Shown here piece by piece: positions 16,882-26,755 of a DNA stretch of 64,000 nucleotides (position 1 is its first letter; the number at the start of each line of letters is the position of its first letter). The notes beneath the pieces are model-generated. The model saw only the letters and a program-made list of their open reading frames with translations. It was not told the DNA's origin and ran no database searches. The stretch is from Bin5 sp965218625 (GTDB lineage Bacteria; Chloroflexota; Anaerolineae; Caldilineales; Caldilineaceae), in the NCBI GenBank assembly GCA_965218625.1, contig CBDCLG010000012.1:186001-250000 (forward strand). The letters run 5' to 3'. A program made the translations under genes and the position numbers.

Positions 16882-19581
16882 TCAGGGCTGAACGACGAGA
16901 GGAACCAGCAGTTGTCCGTCATCATAGTGGCTCTGCGCGTTGTCTTCAGGATGGAATGGCAGCCTCTCTCCAGTTGATCGGTCATATAGACCGATACGAA
17001 GCAGGTAGTTCCCTGGCGCCAATTCGGCGGGCAGGTCGAGGTCCCGCCGGTCGACGTAGAGGGCGTTGTTTTGCCACTGGCTGGTGGGAACCAGTTCCTC
17101 CAGAGCAGGCCCGTCGAACTGGGCGATGCGCTCGCCGTTTGGCTCGTGCAGATGAATGTAGGTGATCCAGTCGTTGGCGATGCCGTTGCCGCTATCCCAA
17201 AAGAGGCCTAGAGTTGGTCTGTACTGGCGGGGCGACAGATCGTAGCCCTACAGGAGCAGACCGTCATCTGTGGCGGCGCGCGCTTTGGTTGTCGGCCTCT
17301 CCTTTTGAAAGAGGCCTGGGCGCGATGGTGCGAAATCGAAAGTTCTCAGATGCACAATGTTGTCGTTGGTTCCGGGCACGATAAACTTGCCCTTCTCGTG
17401 CGTGAACAATCCGGCACCAAGAGAAAGGGTTGTCGGGGGAAGGTAGTCGGGAAGGAAGAGACGTAGATCATCTATGTAATACTTTTCGGGGTCCCACCAC
17501 CATATTTCCGGTCGGTCAACCTTCCAATTCTCCACTGCCCATGATCTGCCTGTCAAGGGTGAGTACAGATGCAAAAAGGTGTGAATCCTGGCGTTGCCCT
17601 CGGCCCGGCCCTGCCAATAGAGTCGCGCCCTGATCAATCCGCCCGGTTTGGGGGTCTCGCTACTCATCAACTGCCATCCGAGAAGCGTTAGACGGCCAAA
17701 GTCGGCGTCTTCCAAGGTCACGGGCTGTCCTTCCACAGGGAAGGCCAACTGTCCCGCGGGGGAGTTCCACCAGAATGGCCCTCTCTCAGACCGGTCTATC
17801 GCGTAGCCCACGATCACAAGGGCAAGAACGCATGCGACCAAGATTCTGACGTGAAGTGAGTCGTAGAATGTTAGTAATTCCCGCGTTCCGCCCAGCTCAA
17901 CTCCTCTTCCTCGTCGAATTGCTATCAAAAGGAGGCCGCTCAAAGACGCGAGCAGGCCGAGCAGACTCAACCGTTCGCCCCAGCGCTGGGGGACTGTTCC
18001 GTCCCAGCGTATTACGAGCGGTTGTGCAGGGTTGACAAGCTCGGTCACCTGCATCCAACCGGCAGGGCCCGACGACAGCGCGGCCCGTTGTCCTGCGCTC
18101 CAGCCGGGGTGAAAGTGCAGACGCAGCAGCATCGGTTCCGTCTGTCCCGCCAGGTCCGCGACAGCTTCGTGGGGTGACCGCCACGCCAAAAGCGTTGCGT
18201 CCGGCTCCGGAATTCGACCCGTCACAACCTCCATGTCTGCGCCTTGAACAAGGAACTCATCGCTGGCGCCGGTTGTGCCATAAGCCTTGCTGGTCTTTTC
18301 GTACAGGAGCGTCTCTTGGGCGGTCAAGGTCTGTACCCGCTCGGCCAGCACAGGTGAAGTATGGCCAGGGAAGAGATACGGAAACAACGAAAAGAAGGAA
18401 GCGACAGCCAAACTGAGGGCAGGCAGCCAACGGCGGCCGACCGGCAGTGCGTCTACCGCCATCGCAGCCACGGGCAGTAAGCCGAGTGGTGCGAATGTCA
18501 GGAAGCGAAAGGGGAATTGAAACATACTCAGGCCTGGAATCGTCTCCCACAACGGTTCAGAGGCCCGGAGCGTGAGGAACAGCATCGCCAGCGTGAAGAG
18601 AGCGCCGCCAATGCCCCAGTACCGACGGATTCCGTGCTTGACGAAAGAAAGACTGACCAGCCCGGCTGCCAGCGTGAGCCACGAGGCTGCACCAAATCCT
18701 AAGAAAATGAGTTGAATCAACGGGTTGCCGGCACGACTGTCAAGAAAAGGGGGTTGAAATAAGAAAAGGCCCCGCCAATCCTAGAAGTGTTGGCTGAAAT
18801 GAAAGAAGCCGTGCCGGGCATTGTCGATCTGCACATAGGCCAGGTCGAAAACTGCCGGCAGCCAAAAGGCAGATGACAAGAGTCCCGCCAGCATCGCGGA
18901 CATAAGACAACGAATGAGACCTCGCGGATGACGGAAGCTGACCGCCAGCACAAGCAAATAAGCGGCCAAGATGACCGCTCCTAACAGTGCCACCTTCTGG
19001 TGGAGGAACATCAGTGAGGTTGAAGAGACAACCGCCACCACCCAATTGCAAAGGCGCGGCTGCATGTGGAGTGCGGTAAGGGCGTACAGGCAGACCGGCA
19101 GGAGCAGTAGCGCCAGCAGATGGGGGTAAGAGCCCTCAAAATAGAGTTGACGCGTCAGGATATGCGGGTGGAGCAAATACAGCCCGGCACCGTTAAGGCT
19201 TGCCACCGGGCTGAAAACGTACCGTAGCCAGGCGTAGGCGCCAAATCCAGCGAAGAGGACCGCGGCCGTGACGGTAAGTTTCACTGCATGATCCAGTCCG
19301 ATGCCTCCTCCGTGAATAGAGGCAACCAACCAGTAGAAACCGGGGCTATAGTGATGGAGAACAGGCGCACCGAGACCGTTATAGACGATGGGAAACCAGC
19401 GCGGCCAAAAGATACCCTGTTCGAAGGCGCGAAACATAGCCGCGCTGCGGTGCAGATGAAAGTCTGCATCTGCCGTGGCCGCAGGAATCCCGCTCAGACG
19501 CCACAAGGGGCCAGTGAGGAGTAGGGCCAGCAGTCCAACAAATAGTACCACCCAGAAATTCAAAGGGAGGCGCTTCAGCAT
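16882..19581 (-). pseudogene. PF10131-like large membrane protein (copy d) broken by two amber codons
   Basis: The single reading frame of 900 codons has two in-frame TAGs, at 18781-18783 and 17248-17250. The intact neighbours at 19703-22438 and 22425-25175 have Leu (IHFLELW) and Gln (LRLQGYD) at those points, so TTG-to-TAG and CAG-to-TAG single-base changes explain both. The flanking sequence aligns without gaps: FHFSQHF, stop, DWRGLFLF, and DDGLLL, stop, GYDLSP. The N-terminus MLKRLPLNFWVVLFVGLLAL and the FWPRWFPIVYNGLGAPVLHH segment are typical of the 6-pyruvoyl-tetrahydropterin-synthase-related membrane family. The C-terminal end is TGA 16882. If read as separate pieces, only the 266-residue N-terminal membrane half would be made. 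Confidence 0.82.
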
Positions 19582-19702
19582 TCGGAAAATCATATGGCGT
19601 TGAAAGATGCCGGTCAATTCTTCTTGGAATTTCAATGATGAGATTCTTCGCGGGAATTGGACCCTTTTCGACCGCTGCAGGTCAGCCGCGTAGGCCCAGC
19701 GC

Positions 19703-22438
19703 CTAAGTCGGAGGCGGAATCGCAAAGGGAATCAACAGCTGTCCGTCTTCAAAATTGCCGTGCATCTTGTCGTCCGGTTGTAGCGTCAGCCTCACCCCAC
19801 TGGCAGGATCGTATAGTCCTATACGAAATAGGTAGCTGCCCGGCGCGAGTTCCGTTGGCAGGCCGAGTTTGCGGCGGTCGATGTAGAGCGCTTTTGTGTG
19901 CCACTGGCTGGTTGGAACCAGTCCCGCCAGTGCAGGACCATCAAACTGTGCGATGCGTTCGCCGCTTGAATCGTGTAGATGGATGTATGTTATCCAGTCC
20001 TTGGAAATGCCTTCGCCGCTATCCCAGAAGAAGCGGACTGCCGGCCCGCCCGCCTGCCGCATGAAATCGTAGCCCTGCAGGCGCAGACCGTCGTCAGTGG
20101 CGGCGCCCGCTCTGGTCGTTGGGCGCACCTTTTGAAAGATGCCGGGACGCGTTGGAGCGACATCAAGCGTTCTCAGGTACAGCATGTTGTCTGTTGAAGC
20201 GGGTACGATGACTCTTTCGCCTTCGGAGGTGAACATTCCGGCAACAAGCGTATAGGTGGAGGGCGGGAGGTCTGCCGGAAGGCTGAGGCGCAGATCGTCC
20301 ACGTAATACTTGGCCGGGTTCCAGAATTGGGAGTCAGGGCGGCCACCGATTCCTACATTTTCGACAGCCCAGGAGCGCTGCATGGAGGGCGTGTAGAGAT
20401 GTACAAAGCTGTGTAACTCATCAGTGATTAGGCCCTGTCCTTGCCAGTATAGCCGCACTCTGACCGTGCCGCCCGGTCTTGGATTGGATCCACTGACCAA
20501 CTTCCAGCCGAGGAGCGTCACCTGTGTCGAGGATGGGTCTCCTATCGTCTCCTGTTGCCCATCTACTGCAAGAGCCAGTTGCCCAGGCGGCGAGTGGCGC
20601 AAAAATGGGCCTGCGGAGGAGAGATCGAGGGCATATCGCGCGACCACGAGAATGAGGGCGCAGCCGACCAGCGCGCTCAATTGACGCGAGGCAAGAGGCT
20701 TTCGTTGTTCGCTCGCCTCCTCTTCCTTACTACGCAACAGCACAAGATATAGTAGGCCTCCCACGGTCACAATCAAGCCAAGTAGACTTAGCCGTTCGCC
20801 CCAACGTTGCGCGGGCGTACCCTCCCAGCGAATGACCAATGGCTGTTCGGGATGTGACGCGCCGGCAACTTGCGTCCAGCCGGCAGGACCGGGGCTCAGC
20901 GTTGCTTGCTCTCCGGCGCTCCAGCCGGGATGAAAGTGAAGACGGATAAGCTGCGGTTGAGACTGCTCGGAAAGATTGACAACCGCCTCGTGTGGCGAAC
21001 GCCACTGCGGTTGCACCGCGTCCGGTTCCGGCGTCTGCCCGTTTATGACGCTCATATCTGCGCCGCGAATCAGGAATTCGCCGCTCACCGTGGTGCCCCA
21101 TGCAAGGGATGTTTGCTCAAAAATGCGGGTATCTTCGACGGACAGCGATTCCACCTGCACATTGGGCGAGAGTGATGTATGGGCAGGGAACAGATAGGGG
21201 AAGATGGCCAGAAAAGAGACGATCACAATACAGATAGCCGGCAGCCAACGCCGGGATGCCGGCCATGCGTCGACCGTCACAGCGGCAGCGGGCAGGATGC
21301 CGAGAGGAGCGATCGAGAGAAAGCGAAAGGGAAACTGAACCATGCTCAGTCCGGGCGCTTTTTCCCACAGGGGTTCGGACAATTGCAGGGTCAATAGGAT
21401 CATGGATATGACAAAGATCACGCCGGCAAGGCCCCAATAGCGCCGTTCGCGGCGCGAAACGAAGATTAGACTGACCAAGCCTGCCAGCAGGGCTGTCCAA
21501 GATGCAACGCCGAAACCCAAGGTGTTCAACGGCATCAAAGGGTTGCCGGCGCGGCTATCCAGCAGGAGAGACGGGAAACTGAACAGTTGCCACAATTCGA
21601 GGAAATGAATGCTGAAATGAAAGGGCCCGACGCGGGCGCCTTCAATATTGACCAAGTCGAGGTCGGCCAGAGCGGGCAGCCAGAAACTTGATGTCAGCAG
21701 GGCTGCCAGCAGCGCGGCAGCGGCGCAGCGGAGAAGGCCCGACGGCCGGCGGTAGCCGATCGCCAGCAACAGCCAGTAGGAGGCAAGCACAGCCGCACCG
21801 ATCATCGTCAGCAGCGTATGGCTGAAGACCAGTGCGGTCAAAGAGAGTACCGCCGCCAGCCAGTTGCGAATGCGCGAGCGCGCGTGGAGCGCGGTAATTG
21901 CCCAGAGGCAGACAGGCAGGAGCAGGAGCGCCAGGAGACGGGGGTAGGCGCCCACATAGTAGTAGGAACGGGTCAGAATATGAGGGTGCAACAGATAGAG
22001 GCCCGCGCCCACCAGACTCGCAACAGGGCTGAATGCGTAGCGCAGCCAGGCGTAGGCGCCGAACCCGGCGAGGAGCAGCGCCGCCGTAACAACCAGCTTC
22101 AGTGCCAGATCCAGCCCGACACCGGTTCTATGGACGGCGGCGACCAACCAATAGAGACCGGGAGCATAGTGATGGAAAACGGGAGCCCCGAGTCCATTGT
22201 AGACTGTGGGGAACCAGCGGGGCCAGTAGACGCCCTGCTCAAACGCTCGCTCCATGGCCGCCATGCGGTGCACATGCTGTAACTGGTCAATTGCGTTCGC
22301 TGGCAATCCGCTATGCTGCAAGAACGGACCAGAGAGGAGCAAGGTCATGAGAGCGATGAAGAGAATCGCGCTCAGGTTAACCGGAAGTCGCAGCGACAAA
22401 GTAGACCTTTCACTGGGATCAGTGTCAGTTGGACCCAT
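19703..22438 (-). CDS. Large GT-C-like membrane protein, PF10131 type, with two C-terminal beta modules (copy e)
   Basis: The 911-residue protein starts with a membrane helix (LSAILFIALMTLLLSGPF) and a luminal acidic/His loop QLQHVHRMAAMERAFEQGVY. The family motif WPRWFPTVYNGLGAPVFHHY follows, then about ten helices to about residue 410. A soluble part contains GWSAGEQATLSPGPAGWTQV and one more helix near 545-570. Two related beta-sandwich-like modules close it: about 665-765 (VRVRLYWQGQG to LPPSTYTLVAGMF) and about 785-900 (VRFFWDSGEG to APGSYLFRIGLYD). The family is annotated as PTPS-related but is a polytopic GT-C/YfhO-type protein, probably transferring sugars from a polyprenyl carrier at the outer membrane face. 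It overlaps the upstream paralogue by 14 bp, so the two are co-translated. Function is inferred only. Confidence 0.7.
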   Translation of the reverse strand: MGPTDTDPSERSTLSLRLPVNLSAILFIALMTLLLSGPFLQHSGLPANAIDQLQHVHRMAAMERAFEQGVYWPRWFPTVYNGLGAPVFHHYAPGLYWLVAAVHRTGVGLDLALKLVVTAALLLAGFGAYAWLRYAFSPVASLVGAGLYLLHPHILTRSYYYVGAYPRLLALLLLPVCLWAITALHARSRIRNWLAAVLSLTALVFSHTLLTMIGAAVLASYWLLLAIGYRRPSGLLRCAAAALLAALLTSSFWLPALADLDLVNIEGARVGPFHFSIHFLELWQLFSFPSLLLDSRAGNPLMPLNTLGFGVASWTALLAGLVSLIFVSRRERRYWGLAGVIFVISMILLTLQLSEPLWEKAPGLSMVQFPFRFLSIAPLGILPAAAVTVDAWPASRRWLPAICIVIVSFLAIFPYLFPAHTSLSPNVQVESLSVEDTRIFEQTSLAWGTTVSGEFLIRGADMSVINGQTPEPDAVQPQWRSPHEAVVNLSEQSQPQLIRLHFHPGWSAGEQATLSPGPAGWTQVAGASHPEQPLVIRWEGTPAQRWGERLSLLGLIVTVGGLLYLVLLRSKEEEASEQRKPLASRQLSALVGCALILVVARYALDLSSAGPFLRHSPPGQLALAVDGQQETIGDPSSTQVTLLGWKLVSGSNPRPGGTVRVRLYWQGQGLITDELHSFVHLYTPSMQRSWAVENVGIGGRPDSQFWNPAKYYVDDLRLSLPADLPPSTYTLVAGMFTSEGERVIVPASTDNMLYLRTLDVAPTRPGIFQKVRPTTRAGAATDDGLRLQGYDFMRQAGGPAVRFFWDSGEGISKDWITYIHLHDSSGERIAQFDGPALAGLVPTSQWHTKALYIDRRKLGLPTELAPGSYLFRIGLYDPASGVRLTLQPDDKMHGNFEDGQLLIPFAIPPPT

Positions 22439-25175
22439 TGCTGGAGGGCTCGACGGTGACTGGGACCAGCAACTGGCCGTTTACGAAGTGGCTATCCCGA
22501 CTGTCCTCAGGGTGGAACGGCAACCTCTCTCCGCTCTCGCGATTATACAGCCCAATACGTAGCTGATACTCACCGGGCTCGGTTTCACCTGGGAAGTCGA
22601 GTTGACGACGGTCGATATACAGGGCGTTATCATGCCACTTGCTGGTCGGCACCATCCCGGCTAGCGCCGGCCCGTCGAATTGTGCGATTCGCTCTCCACC
22701 GACGTCGTGCATATGAATGTATGTGATCCAGGCGACGGAGACCTCGTCTTCGGTTTCCCAAAAGAGTCGCAAAGTCGAGGAGTCGGCCGCCATCCATAGG
22801 TCGTAACCCTGCAAACGTAAGCCGTCATCGGTCCCGGCACGAGCCTTCGTTGATGGCCGCTCCCGCTGCAATAGTCCTGGGCGAACCGGCGCGACATTCA
22901 GTGTTCTCAGATTAAGCAGATTATCGCTCGACCCCGGCACGCTCAATCTTTCTCCGGAGGACGAAACCATGCCTGCGACAAGCGAATAGCCCGCCGGCGG
23001 CAGATCATCCGGCAGAAAGAGGAGCAGATCGTCTACATAGTATTTGGCGGGGTCCCACCACTGGGAGTCAGGCCGGGCAACACCTCTGTTTTCGACTGCC
23101 CATGACCGCTGCATTGCGGGCGCATAGAGATGCAGGAAACTGGAAAGCTCCTCTTTGATCGGCCCGTGCGGCTGCCAAAACAGTCTTACTCTGACCCGCC
23201 CACCGGCTTTGGGCGTTTCGTTGCTCAACATCTCCCAGCCCAGGAGGGTTAGTTGAGAGGAGGAGACGTCCCCAATTGCAGAAGGCTGCCCCTCAACGGG
23301 AAACGCCAGCTGCCCGGGAGGAGAATTCAGCAAGAATGGCCCTCCGCCGGACCGATCGAGCGCAATGCGCGCCACAGCGAAGATGAAAAGGCAGCCTGCC
23401 ATGGCGCCCAGCGCAAGTGTCGATGATTGAATCGCGAAGCCGGGTTCCTGGCTACGCACTTCGCTGTTGTCAGACAGGCGCCGACTGTCCGAAAAGGGGC
23501 TTCGGAATGCCAGGAAGGCGATGCCGGCCACCAAAACGATGAGACCTGCAATACTCAGCCTTTCCCCCCAGCGTTGGGCGGCGGTGCCCTCCCATCGTAT
23601 TACCAGTGGCTGGCTGGGGTTGCTTAGCCCTGACACCTGCATCCAGCCCACCGGCCCTTGTGAAAGGGTGGCCCGTTCGCCCGCGCTCCAACCCGGGTGG
23701 TAGTGCATGCGAAGCAGCATCGGCTCTCTTTGTCCAGAGGGATCAATGACGAACCGGTGGGGAGAAGACCAGTTCGGCTCCGTCGCGATCGGCTCCGGCG
23801 CCTGACCGGTCGCGACGCTCAAGTCCGCCTCTCGAACGAGAAACTCGTTGCTGGTCGTCATTCCCCATAGCTCTTGCGACTGTTCAAGCGAGCGAGTGTC
23901 CTCTGCACGCAGTGATTTCGCCGCGTAGGTAGGATGGACAGTCAGCGTATGGGCTGGGAAGAGATACGGGAACAACGTCAGAGAAAGGGCCGCGACCAGG
24001 GCAGCGCCCGGGAGCCAGCGCATGCGAACCGGCCATGCATCAACTGCCAGAGCGGCAGCCGGCAGCGCGCCGATCGGCGCGACCGCCAGAAAACGATTGG
24101 GGAATTGAAGATAGCTTAGCGCTGGAATCGTTTCCCACAGCGGCTCCGATTGTTGCTGGGTAAGCGCGAGCATTGCCAGAACAGAGAAGATCCCGGCCAT
24201 ACCCCATACTCGTCTTTCCCCGCGGCCCGCGAACAGCAAGCCGGCCAGCCCGGCAAACAGAGCCAACCATGACGCAGCCCCAAAGGTCACGATTGGCGTT
24301 AGCGGGTTGCCGCTGCGGCTGTCCAGTATGGGCGATTGATAGCTGAAAAGTTGTCGAAAATCCAGGAAGTGTCTGTCGAATTCGAAATAGCCCCCGCGCA
24401 CGTTTTCGCTCTGCACGAATGGGAGGTCGGCAATCGCCGGCAGCCAAAAGGCGGCGGACATCAGGGCCGCCACAAGCGCTGCAACTGCACAGCGAAGAAG
24501 GCCTCCCGGCCTGCGATAACCGACTGCCAGTAGCACCCAGTAGAGGAGGAGAATGCTCGCTCCAATCATGGCAGAAAGGTTGTGGATGTAGACCAGGACA
24601 GTCAGTGAGACGCATGCCGCGAGCCAGTTGCGTGGACGACCCTGCCGATGTAGCGCGGTGAAGGCCCACAAACAGACTGGAAAGAGCAGTAGGGCCAAGA
24701 GTTTTGGGTAGGCCCCGCCAAATGGATCCGGAGAAAAGAACTCCCGCGCCCAGACAAACGGGAAAAAGAGATAGAGAGCCGAGCCTGCAAGACTCGCTTC
24801 CGGGCTGAATACGTGGCGAAGCCAAAAGAAGGCGCCCAAACCGGCCAGTATGAACCCAGCCGTCATAACCAGTTTCAAGGCTTGGTCCAGACCGAAGCCT
24901 GTCGAATGGAGCGCGGCTACCAGCCAATATAGACCTGGGCTATAATGGTGGAAGGCGGGCGAGCCAAGCCCGCCATAGACATCCGAGAACCAGCGAGGCC
25001 AAAACAGGCCCTGGTCGAAGGCACGGTAGACAGCTCCGCTGCGGTGGATGTGCACGAGTGAATCAGCGTCGCCGCCTGGCAGTCCGGGCAGTTCCCAAAG
25101 CGGCCCTGCAAGGAGCAGCGCAGCCAATGCAATAAAGAGGACAACCCACGGAGGAACCGGCAATCGTTTCAACAT
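22425..25175 (-). CDS. Large GT-C-like membrane protein, PF10131 type, with two C-terminal beta modules (copy f)
   Basis: The 916-residue paralogue of the next two genes has the same order: a start helix (PPWVVLFIALAALLLAGPLW), the loop DADSLVHIHRSGAVYRAFDQ, FWPRWFSDVYGGLGSPAFHH, a polytopic core and a lone helix near 580. It ends in two C-terminal modules (VRVRLFWQPHGPIKEELSSF and LRLFWETEDEVSVAWITYIH, the second ending EPGEYQLRIGLYN). I chose ATG 25175 (MLKRLPVPPW) because copy d starts with the same MLKRLP; the 60 residues upstream in the open frame have no family character. A promoter at 25183-25211 would place the transcript start at or next to this ATG. First of three tandem copies; likely a membrane glycosyltransferase or a related exporter-associated protein. 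Confidence 0.7.
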   Translation of the reverse strand: MLKRLPVPPWVVLFIALAALLLAGPLWELPGLPGGDADSLVHIHRSGAVYRAFDQGLFWPRWFSDVYGGLGSPAFHHYSPGLYWLVAALHSTGFGLDQALKLVMTAGFILAGLGAFFWLRHVFSPEASLAGSALYLFFPFVWAREFFSPDPFGGAYPKLLALLLFPVCLWAFTALHRQGRPRNWLAACVSLTVLVYIHNLSAMIGASILLLYWVLLAVGYRRPGGLLRCAVAALVAALMSAAFWLPAIADLPFVQSENVRGGYFEFDRHFLDFRQLFSYQSPILDSRSGNPLTPIVTFGAASWLALFAGLAGLLFAGRGERRVWGMAGIFSVLAMLALTQQQSEPLWETIPALSYLQFPNRFLAVAPIGALPAAALAVDAWPVRMRWLPGAALVAALSLTLFPYLFPAHTLTVHPTYAAKSLRAEDTRSLEQSQELWGMTTSNEFLVREADLSVATGQAPEPIATEPNWSSPHRFVIDPSGQREPMLLRMHYHPGWSAGERATLSQGPVGWMQVSGLSNPSQPLVIRWEGTAAQRWGERLSIAGLIVLVAGIAFLAFRSPFSDSRRLSDNSEVRSQEPGFAIQSSTLALGAMAGCLFIFAVARIALDRSGGGPFLLNSPPGQLAFPVEGQPSAIGDVSSSQLTLLGWEMLSNETPKAGGRVRVRLFWQPHGPIKEELSSFLHLYAPAMQRSWAVENRGVARPDSQWWDPAKYYVDDLLLFLPDDLPPAGYSLVAGMVSSSGERLSVPGSSDNLLNLRTLNVAPVRPGLLQRERPSTKARAGTDDGLRLQGYDLWMAADSSTLRLFWETEDEVSVAWITYIHMHDVGGERIAQFDGPALAGMVPTSKWHDNALYIDRRQLDFPGETEPGEYQLRIGLYNRESGERLPFHPEDSRDSHFVNGQLLVPVTVEPSSNGSN

Positions 25176-25182
25176 TTCTGTC

Positions 25183-25211
25183 AGTATACTGATGCAAAGA
25201 ACGCGGGACAA
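25183..25211 (-). promoter_or_regulatory. Candidate promoter giving a nearly leaderless transcript of copy f
   Basis: On the minus strand TTGTCC (25211-25206) and TATACT (25188-25183) are 17 bp apart (4/6 and 5/6 matches). Only 7 bp separate the -10 box from ATG 25175, so RNA would begin at about the start codon, with no room for a ribosome-binding site. No Shine-Dalgarno is visible in front of that ATG, which agrees. Confidence 0.4.
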
Positions 25212-25409
25212 AACGCTGCCTGTCCCTGGAATGAGTCCCGCTTCTCTCCGCGCCGCCTGTAACGAGTCACTGATCAGGGAAAAAACTCGGTACAGTCTGT
25301 CAACAAGCATCCCCCCGGGGTCTGCCACCAAAGAAGGCCTGTTGCAGCGGGCCATCTCATTGTGTGCGGAAGGTTCCGGGACCGAATTGAAGAGGAGGGG
25401 AAACGTACG

Positions 25410-26684
25410 GTGAAAGAAAGCGCCTTCACAATGGACACGTCAAGCATCAAGTACGGTCCTGGAGCAACACGCGAAGTAGGCCATGACATGAAGAAGCTGG
25501 GGGCCAGGCGCGTGATGGTTGTCACGGACGCTCGCCTGGCAAGCAGTGAGCCGGTGGCGGTCGCGATGGCCGCGCTGCAGGCGGAGGGGATCGATACGGC
25601 ACTATTCGATCAGGTGCGCGTCGAACCGACGGATAAGTCGTTTCAGGACGCGATAGCCTTCGCCCGCGACGGGGCTTTCGAAGGTTACCTCTCTGTCGGA
25701 GGCGGCTCCGCGATTGACACGGCCAAAGCCGCCAATCTGTACGCCACCTATCCAGCTCCGTTGCTGGACTATGTGAACGCCCCGATCGGCAGGGGCGTTC
25801 CTGTGCCCGGCGCGCTGCGTCCCCACATTGCCGTTCCCACGACGGCGGGCACGGGGAGCGAAACGACCGGAGTCGCCATCTGTGACCTGACGGAGTTGCA
25901 CGCGAAGACAGGGATCGCGCACAGGGCATTGCGCCCGCAGCTGGGAATTCTAGACCCCCACAACACGCGCACTTTGCCCCAGATGGCGGCGGCCAGCACC
26001 GGTCTCGACGTGCTAAGCCATGCTTTGGAATCGCTGACGGCGATGCCCTACGACAGTCGAGACGCGCCGGAGTCCCCGGAGATGCGGCCGGCCTACCAGG
26101 GCGCCAACCCCATCAGCGACATCTGGGCCACCAAGGCGATCGAGATGGTTTCGGCGAACATTGTTCGGGCCATCCAGGATACGGAGGATGACGAAGCGCG
26201 TAGCGCGATGCTGCTGGCCGCGGCCTATGCGGGCATTGGATTCGGCAACGCGGGGGTGCATCTCCCGCACGGAATGAGCTATCCTGTCAGCGGCCTGGTG
26301 CGCAGTTACAGACCGCCCGGATACCCGACTGATCATGCAATTATTCCGCACGGCATGTCGGTGATCCTCAACGCGCCGGCGGTTTTTCGTTTCACCGCCC
26401 CGACGAATCCGGCGAAGCATCTGTACGCGGCCAGGCTGATGGGTGTGGAAACGGGGGACGCGAACGAAGAGGACGCGGGCGAACTGCTGTCGCAGGCGAT
26501 CATCGACCTGATGAAAGAGACCGGTGTGCCCAACGGACTGGGCGCGATTGGATTCACGGAAGAGGACATTCCGGCCCTCGTGGAGGGCACGTTGCCTCAA
26601 CACCGGGTGACGAAACTCTCGCCCAGACCGGCGAACGGGGAAGACCTGGCGGGGCTATTCCGCGATGCGATGAAGTATTGGTGA
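25410..26684 (+). CDS. Hydroxyacid-oxoacid transhydrogenase (ADHFE1/HOT type iron-containing alcohol dehydrogenase)
   Basis: The 424-residue protein follows eukaryotic HOT along its length: SSIKYGPGATREVGHDMKKL, VRVEPTDKSFQDAIAFA, GGGSAIDTAKAANLYATYP, IAVPTTAGTGSETTGVAICD, then RPAYQGANPISDIWA and FGNAGVHLPHGMSYPVSGLV. Metal ligands of the family are seen as Asp in STGLDVLSHALE plus His in that segment, His in GVHLPHGMS and His in DHAIIPHGMS. HOT couples oxidation of 4-hydroxybutyrate (or another hydroxy acid) to reduction of 2-oxoglutarate, giving D-2-hydroxyglutarate, without net NAD use. GTG 25410 is chosen because AGAGGAGGGG lies 10 bp upstream; the 16 extra upstream codons are not family-like. 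It converges with the FAD/Fe-S oxidase gene. A plain lactaldehyde/alcohol dehydrogenase is less likely given the close match. Confidence 0.87.
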   Translation: MKESAFTMDTSSIKYGPGATREVGHDMKKLGARRVMVVTDARLASSEPVAVAMAALQAEGIDTALFDQVRVEPTDKSFQDAIAFARDGAFEGYLSVGGGSAIDTAKAANLYATYPAPLLDYVNAPIGRGVPVPGALRPHIAVPTTAGTGSETTGVAICDLTELHAKTGIAHRALRPQLGILDPHNTRTLPQMAAASTGLDVLSHALESLTAMPYDSRDAPESPEMRPAYQGANPISDIWATKAIEMVSANIVRAIQDTEDDEARSAMLLAAAYAGIGFGNAGVHLPHGMSYPVSGLVRSYRPPGYPTDHAIIPHGMSVILNAPAVFRFTAPTNPAKHLYAARLMGVETGDANEEDAGELLSQAIIDLMKETGVPNGLGAIGFTEEDIPALVEGTLPQHRVTKLSPRPANGEDLAGLFRDAMKYW

Positions 26685-26755
26685 TAGTTTCTTTGGAAAA
26701 TGGAAGGCTGTAGCCTGAGATAGCAGCCGTCCGTCGTTTCCCTTCTAACTCTGAA

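Noticed and set aside
3294..18783. Amber (TAG) recoding, suggested by three in-frame TAGs in membrane-protein genes
   Set aside because: TAG is used as an ordinary stop by clean genes here (for example at 4139 and at 48959-48961), and the paralogues have different residues (Leu, Gln) at two of the sites, so nonsense mutation is simpler.
26690..26745. Bidirectional terminator between the convergent HOT and FAD oxidase genes
   Set aside because: GGCTG and CAGCC can pair around 26706-26728 but the stem is only five bases and no T-tract is present.
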